Source of the DNA: Candidatus Coatesiibacteriota bacterium
GTDB lineage: Bacteria; B130-G9
Assembly: GCA_016929465.1 (NCBI GenBank)
Contig: JAFGIT010000107.1
Location: 1-20,222, forward strand
Length of the DNA: 20,222 nt
Direction of reading: 5' to 3'
Each line of letters starts with the position of its first letter. Position 1 is the first letter of the stretch. Positions 16,877 to 20,222 of this stretch are shown piece by piece. The notes beneath the pieces are model-generated. The model was not told the origin of the DNA, ran no database searches, and worked only from the letters and a program-made list of their open reading frames with translations. A program made the translations under genes and the position numbers.

Positions 16877-17902
16877 ATGACAGAGAAGCCATCAGGACGC
16901 GATTACGTAAAAGCCGCATTCAAGCGGGAGCGACTGGAAAGATTCTGCACTTACCCCGTACTGGGGGCAGTGAATGCGAAGTTCAGCGGCATAACCATAC
17001 GCGAATTTCTCACCGACGCCTCGAAATTCGCCGCCGCGCAGCTCGAGGCATACGAGAGGTTCGAGCCCGACATCATTGTCATGATGGCCGACCTGGTTAT
17101 GGAGCCAGAAGCGATGGGGCAGCATGTCGATTTCTTTGACGACAGGATGTGCCAGCAAAGGGGCTATTTGGTCGGCGAAAAGGCGAAACTGGCAAACCTG
17201 AAGATCCCGAATCCAATGGCCGACGCGAGAATGCCATACTACCTGGAGGCGTGTACCCGAGTCGCGGAAGCCCGAATACCGGCCGCCCTCGGTGGGGTAA
17301 TAAATGGCCCTTGGTCACTCGCCTGTGAACTCAGGGGGGCAGAAAATCTGCTACTCGATACCTTTGATGATCCCGAATTCGTCAAATCTCTAATGGAATT
17401 CACGACCGAAGTCTGCAAGGCGTTCGGAACGGAAGTAGCAAAGACCGGTGCAGGATTGAGCCTATCTGAAGCTCCGGCCTCGTGTAGCTTGATCTCGCCA
17501 AGTATATACGCCGAATTCGTGGCATCCTATCACAAGCAGGTCGTCGATCATTTCAAGGCGGAGAAGAAGGCTATGACTATTCATGTGTGCGGCTATATCG
17601 ATCCCATCATGCAGATGCTCGTCGATACCGGAGTCGCAGCAATCAGCTTCGACGCGCCATCCTCACTCGAGAGGATGCTCTCCATCGCGAATGAGAAGAC
17701 CGTTGTCATAGGCAACGCCCCCACGACCATCTTCCTCAAGGAGGACAAAGACGCCATCTTCAAGGAAGTCCAGAAATGCAGGGATATAGCAAATGGAGCG
17801 AAGGCTTATGTTCTAGCCTCTGGTTGCGAAGTCCCCATTCCGGCCACCGCAAAGAGCATCGAGTACTTCATGGAGGCGGCGAAGCAGACCTGGTCTCCGT
17901 GA
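16877..17902 (+). CDS. Uroporphyrinogen-decarboxylase-family zinc methyltransferase (MtaA/MtbA/CmuA-like)
   Basis: This 341-residue single-domain URO-D-fold protein is the usual length for the family. It carries the zinc ligand set of corrinoid-dependent methyltransferases: H236-x-C238 (IHVCGYID) and C317 (ASGCEVP). Other family-like segments are PAALGGVINGPWSLACELRG and VVIGNAPTTIFL. True HemE lacks this H-x-C...C zinc triad, so haem biosynthesis is unlikely. The expected role is methyl transfer between a methylated corrinoid protein and a thiol or other acceptor; the substrate cannot be read. No corrinoid-binding protein or activase gene is nearby, so its partner must lie elsewhere. The ATG at 16877 has a weak GGAG at 16863-16866. 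The 167-nt gap upstream shows no clear promoter. It converges on the ABC ATPase gene with 32 nt between stop codons and no strong hairpin there. Confidence 0.85.
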   Translation: MTEKPSGRDYVKAAFKRERLERFCTYPVLGAVNAKFSGITIREFLTDASKFAAAQLEAYERFEPDIIVMMADLVMEPEAMGQHVDFFDDRMCQQRGYLVGEKAKLANLKIPNPMADARMPYYLEACTRVAEARIPAALGGVINGPWSLACELRGAENLLLDTFDDPEFVKSLMEFTTEVCKAFGTEVAKTGAGLSLSEAPASCSLISPSIYAEFVASYHKQVVDHFKAEKKAMTIHVCGYIDPIMQMLVDTGVAAISFDAPSSLERMLSIANEKTVVIGNAPTTIFLKEDKDAIFKEVQKCRDIANGAKAYVLASGCEVPIPATAKSIEYFMEAAKQTWSP

Positions 17903-17934
17903 TATACGGGCGGCTTTAGGGCTTCAGTTGGCAA

Positions 17935-18912
17935 TTACTCCAACGCCCCAACCTCAGTCCGAAAGCAGGCTTTGAAGTGGGTCGGCGTGACGCTCTTCAG
18001 CTCTGGCTTTTCGAGACGGCATTGCTCAACCGCGAGAGGGCATCGTGGATGGAATTGGCAGCCTGGGATATACGCTGAACCGTCGGGCAGTTCACCTGGA
18101 ATCTCTTTGAAGCCCACGCCTTCGCCATCTTCGCAGGATCTGCCCGCGCACTCCAATAGCGCCTCAGTGTATGGGTGTTGTGGTCCGGTCACTATTTCAT
18201 CCGCGCTACCGATTTCGACGATTCTGCCGAGATACATGATCGCTATCCTGTCACAGAGCTGCGAAAGCAAGGCCAGGTCGTGAGAGACGAAGATAAGAGA
18301 GAGATTGTATTTGCTCCGCAGGGCGTGGAGAAGAGTGACTATTCGTGCTTGAACGGTTACATCGAGTGCGGAGGTCGGCTCATCGGCGAGAATGAGAGAT
18401 GCTCCGGAAGCAAGTGCCATGGCGAGCATCACCCGCTGTCTCATCCCTCCGGATAGCTCATGTGGATATTGCTGCATTCTCTGCGCAGCGGAGTGGATCC
18501 CTGTGTCCTGCAAGAGGTCGATCGCTCTGCCTCGGGCTGATTCTCTTGTATGTTTGCCGCCTCGCCTTATGCTCTCGATGAGCTGATTGCCTATCGTAAG
18601 GACGGGATTGAGTGCGGTCATCGGCTCCTGGAAGACCATGGCAATCCGCCTTCCCCTTATTGTGCGCATCTCACTCTCACGGATGCTGACAAGGTCCCTA
18701 CCCTCGAACAGAATCTCACCGGACGAAATCAGCCCTCCAGGGGGCATCAGCCGCATTATGGAGAGCAGCAGCACGGTCTTGCCGCAGCCCGATTCGCCGG
18801 CAATGCCGAGGCATTCTCCCTCGCCGACACCGAGACTCACCCCTCTTGCGGGGTGGACAATTGCTCCTCGCGTTTTTATCCGGCTCTCGAGCCCCATTAT
18901 CTCAAGAAGCAT
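17935..18912 (-). CDS. Peptide/nickel-type (Opp/Dpp) ABC transporter ATP-binding subunit
   Basis: As annotated this is 325 residues, the normal length for OppD/DppD-type ATPases. It has Walker A GESGCGKT (39-46), Q-loop Q95, signature LSGGM (153-157), Walker B LILADE (173-178), D-loop SALD and H-loop H211. The C-terminal oligopeptide-transporter extension contains C-x-F-H-P-R-C-P-L-A-V-E-Q-C. I chose the ATG at 18912 (MLLEIMGLESR) because it matches family N-termini; an in-frame GTG at 18975 would add 21 unrelated-looking residues and has no clear ribosome site. It lies 87 nt downstream of the RND gene and may be read from the same transcript. No permease, binding protein or second ATPase follows, because the next gene converges on it, so it is an orphan here. 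The dipeptide, oligopeptide or nickel substrate cannot be decided. Confidence 0.88.
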   Translation of the reverse strand: MLLEIMGLESRIKTRGAIVHPARGVSLGVGEGECLGIAGESGCGKTVLLLSIMRLMPPGGLISSGEILFEGRDLVSIRESEMRTIRGRRIAMVFQEPMTALNPVLTIGNQLIESIRRGGKHTRESARGRAIDLLQDTGIHSAAQRMQQYPHELSGGMRQRVMLAMALASGASLILADEPTSALDVTVQARIVTLLHALRSKYNLSLIFVSHDLALLSQLCDRIAIMYLGRIVEIGSADEIVTGPQHPYTEALLECAGRSCEDGEGVGFKEIPGELPDGSAYIPGCQFHPRCPLAVEQCRLEKPELKSVTPTHFKACFRTEVGALE

Positions 18913-18999
18913 CGTCCCAGCAAACCATCGATTGCCTCCCTCAAAGCCCTGCACGAAGAACTCACTGGCGGTCACTCGGAAATAAACACGTCCCGATCT

Positions 19000-20222
19000 C
19001 TAGTCTCTTCGTTTGTTATTTCCTCGCCTCGTCATGAGGTCATAGAGCACCGGAATAGCCACAAGGGTCAGGATCCCCGAGATCAAGATGCCGCCAACCG
19101 ATGCGACGCCAATTCCATTCCTCATCTCTGCGCTGATGCCGCTGCTCAGTGCCAGTGGAAGCATGCCGAGAACTGCTGCAAGTGTGATCATGGCTATCGG
19201 CCTGAACCGGTCGCAGGCCGCTGTTACCATCGCCTTATGGCGCGAAATACCCTCTGAAACCAAGAGGTTGAATTGGTCTATGATGAGGATGGCGTTGTTC
19301 ACTACGATCCCGATTAGCATTACGCAGCCCATTATGATGAAAATGCCCAGGCTTTCTCCTGCCAGCCATAGCGCCCAGAGCACACCTATTACAGCTAGCG
19401 GAATCGTAACGAGTATTAGCCAGGGCTGCTTGAAGGATTCGAGAATCGCAGAGAGTGTGAGGATAACGAGGAGAATGGCGAGCAACCCGGCCTCACCAAG
19501 CTCACCCTGACTCTCTGCCATCATCTCGTACTCCCCCGCGAAGGAGTACCTGTATCCCGATGGGATGCTGGCCGACGCATCAATTGACTCAGAGAGGTCG
19601 ATGACTGCCGTCCCCATCGGTTTCCAACTCTCGAGATTCGCATATATGGTGGATATTCTGCTCTTGTCCTTACGAGTTATCTGAACCGGGGCAAGTTGCT
19701 CTGAAATATGGCCCAGCGAAGGCAAGATTATCGACTTGCCGGGCGCGCCAGGGAAGACAAAGCCCTCCACCTGGTCCTTGCCCTCCTCCTCCTCGAGTTC
19801 GACGACTATGTCGTAGTTGCGAGCGTCCTTCTTAAAGGTTCCCGCCTCGATGCCCTCTAGGTTTCCTCTCAGGATTGTGCCCAACGACGTGGCGGGAAGG
19901 TTCAAATCCGAGAGGACCGCTCGGTTCGGTGTAATTCGAAGCTCCGGCTTGCCCATTCTGACTGTCGTATCCACATCGATGAACCCCGGGATATCGCTCG
20001 CGAGCTGCTCTCCCTTTCTGGCCAGGTCCTCCAGCGCATTAAGATCTGGCCCAGATATCTCCAACTGAATCGCCGACTCCTGACCACCTGCGAACGAAGG
20101 ATAGCCAACGGTCACGATTGCATCCGTGAAATTCGCGAAGCGCGACCTCACATCATTCATGATGTCGAATATGGAGAGCTCACGCTCATCCCGACTAGAG
20201 AGCTTCAATAGAACTTGAGCGA
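19000..20222 (-). CDS. RND-family (AcrB/MexB-type) efflux transporter, C-terminal ~407 residues
   Basis: The frame stays open to the right edge of the window, so the start lies outside; the TTG near 20208 is internal. The visible part is the C-terminal portion of an inner-membrane proton-driven RND pump. It begins in the second periplasmic porter/docking region (QLEISGPDLNALEDLARK, then PNRAVLSDLNLPATSLG). Membrane segments follow: AGLLAILLVILTLSAILESF, PWLILVTIPLAVIGVLWALW, GCVMLIGIVVNNAILIIDQFN, FRPIAMITLAAVLGMLPLAL and GGILISGILTLVAIPVLYDL. The motif GIVVNNAILIID is highly characteristic. The HAE1 drug-efflux-like subclass is most likely from these motifs, but the specificity is unknown and the adaptor and outer-membrane channel are not visible. 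It indicates a diderm cell envelope. Confidence 0.9.
   Translation of the reverse strand, partial: AQVLLKLSSRDERELSIFDIMNDVRSRFANFTDAIVTVGYPSFAGGQESAIQLEISGPDLNALEDLARKGEQLASDIPGFIDVDTTVRMGKPELRITPNRAVLSDLNLPATSLGTILRGNLEGIEAGTFKKDARNYDIVVELEEEEGKDQVEGFVFPGAPGKSIILPSLGHISEQLAPVQITRKDKSRISTIYANLESWKPMGTAVIDLSESIDASASIPSGYRYSFAGEYEMMAESQGELGEAGLLAILLVILTLSAILESFKQPWLILVTIPLAVIGVLWALWLAGESLGIFIIMGCVMLIGIVVNNAILIIDQFNLLVSEGISRHKAMVTAACDRFRPIAMITLAAVLGMLPLALSSGISAEMRNGIGVASVGGILISGILTLVAIPVLYDLMTRRGNNKRRD

Noticed and set aside
18913-18975. GTG at 18975 as start of the ABC ATPase
   Set aside because: The 21 extra residues do not resemble family N-termini and no ribosome site precedes the GTG; the ATG at 18912 gives the normal length.
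18550-19257. Plus-strand open frame of 235 codons across the ABC ATPase and RND genes
   Set aside because: It is antisense to two clearly recognised genes and its composition is that of a shadow frame.
1-20222. CRISPR arrays, tRNA/rRNA genes, insertion sequences, integrases or phage genes
   Set aside because: No spaced direct repeats, cloverleaf signals, transposase or integrase motifs were seen on either strand.

Overview
The window looks like a chromosomal segment of a diderm (Gram-negative) bacterium. It carries the C-terminal part of an RND transporter, Sec-type signal peptides on large secreted beta-propeller and VWA proteins, and a sigma-54 activator. Base composition is balanced to slightly GC-rich and coding is dense, with well-formed Shine-Dalgarno sites and hairpin terminators. 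Giant modular proteins such as Ser/Thr kinase fusions, CLCA-like VWA proteins and eight-bladed PQQ-like propellers suggest a myxobacterium-like or candidate-phylum lineage. I cannot fix the phylum from sequence alone.

Layout, left to right. (1) Positions 1-326 hold the tail of a formylglycine-generating-enzyme-like (SUMF1 fold) protein cut by the window edge. (2) Positions 327-777 are a long non-coding leader with a very good sigma-54 (-24/-12) promoter match at 538-553, overlapped by a perfect 10-bp inverted repeat. (3) Positions 778-9549 encode three secreted proteins on the + strand: two tandem paralogues of exactly 609 residues (eight-bladed PQQ-like propeller, Ig-like domain, C-terminal module) and a 1581-residue VWA protein. 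The VWA protein contains what looks like an inactivated CLCA-type metallopeptidase domain, FN3-like domains and an apparently related C-terminal module. A perfect 13-bp hairpin terminator closes this block. (4) Positions 9765-16709 form a two-gene regulatory operon. The first gene is an 1828-residue fusion of Ser/Thr kinase, STAND-like ATPase, TPR, GAF, sigma-54 AAA+ activator and Fis-type HTH. The second, 3 nt downstream, is a cytosolic seven-motif propeller with a helical C-terminus. The operon has its own sigma-70-like promoter with a 20-bp near-palindrome over the expected start. (5) Positions 16877-17902 encode a zinc-type URO-D/MtaA-family methyltransferase. (6) On the - strand, converging on it, are an orphan Opp/Dpp-type ABC ATPase and the end of an RND transporter gene that runs off the window.

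Main hypothesis (inference): the kinase/sigma-54 activator and its propeller partner form a cytosolic sensor-regulator. It activates the -24/-12 promoter in front of the neighbouring secreted-protein block. The activator has every canonical residue needed for sigma-54 work (Walker A, GAFTGA, Walker B, Fis HTH). The only convincing -24/-12 element in the intergenic regions lies in front of the secreted genes.
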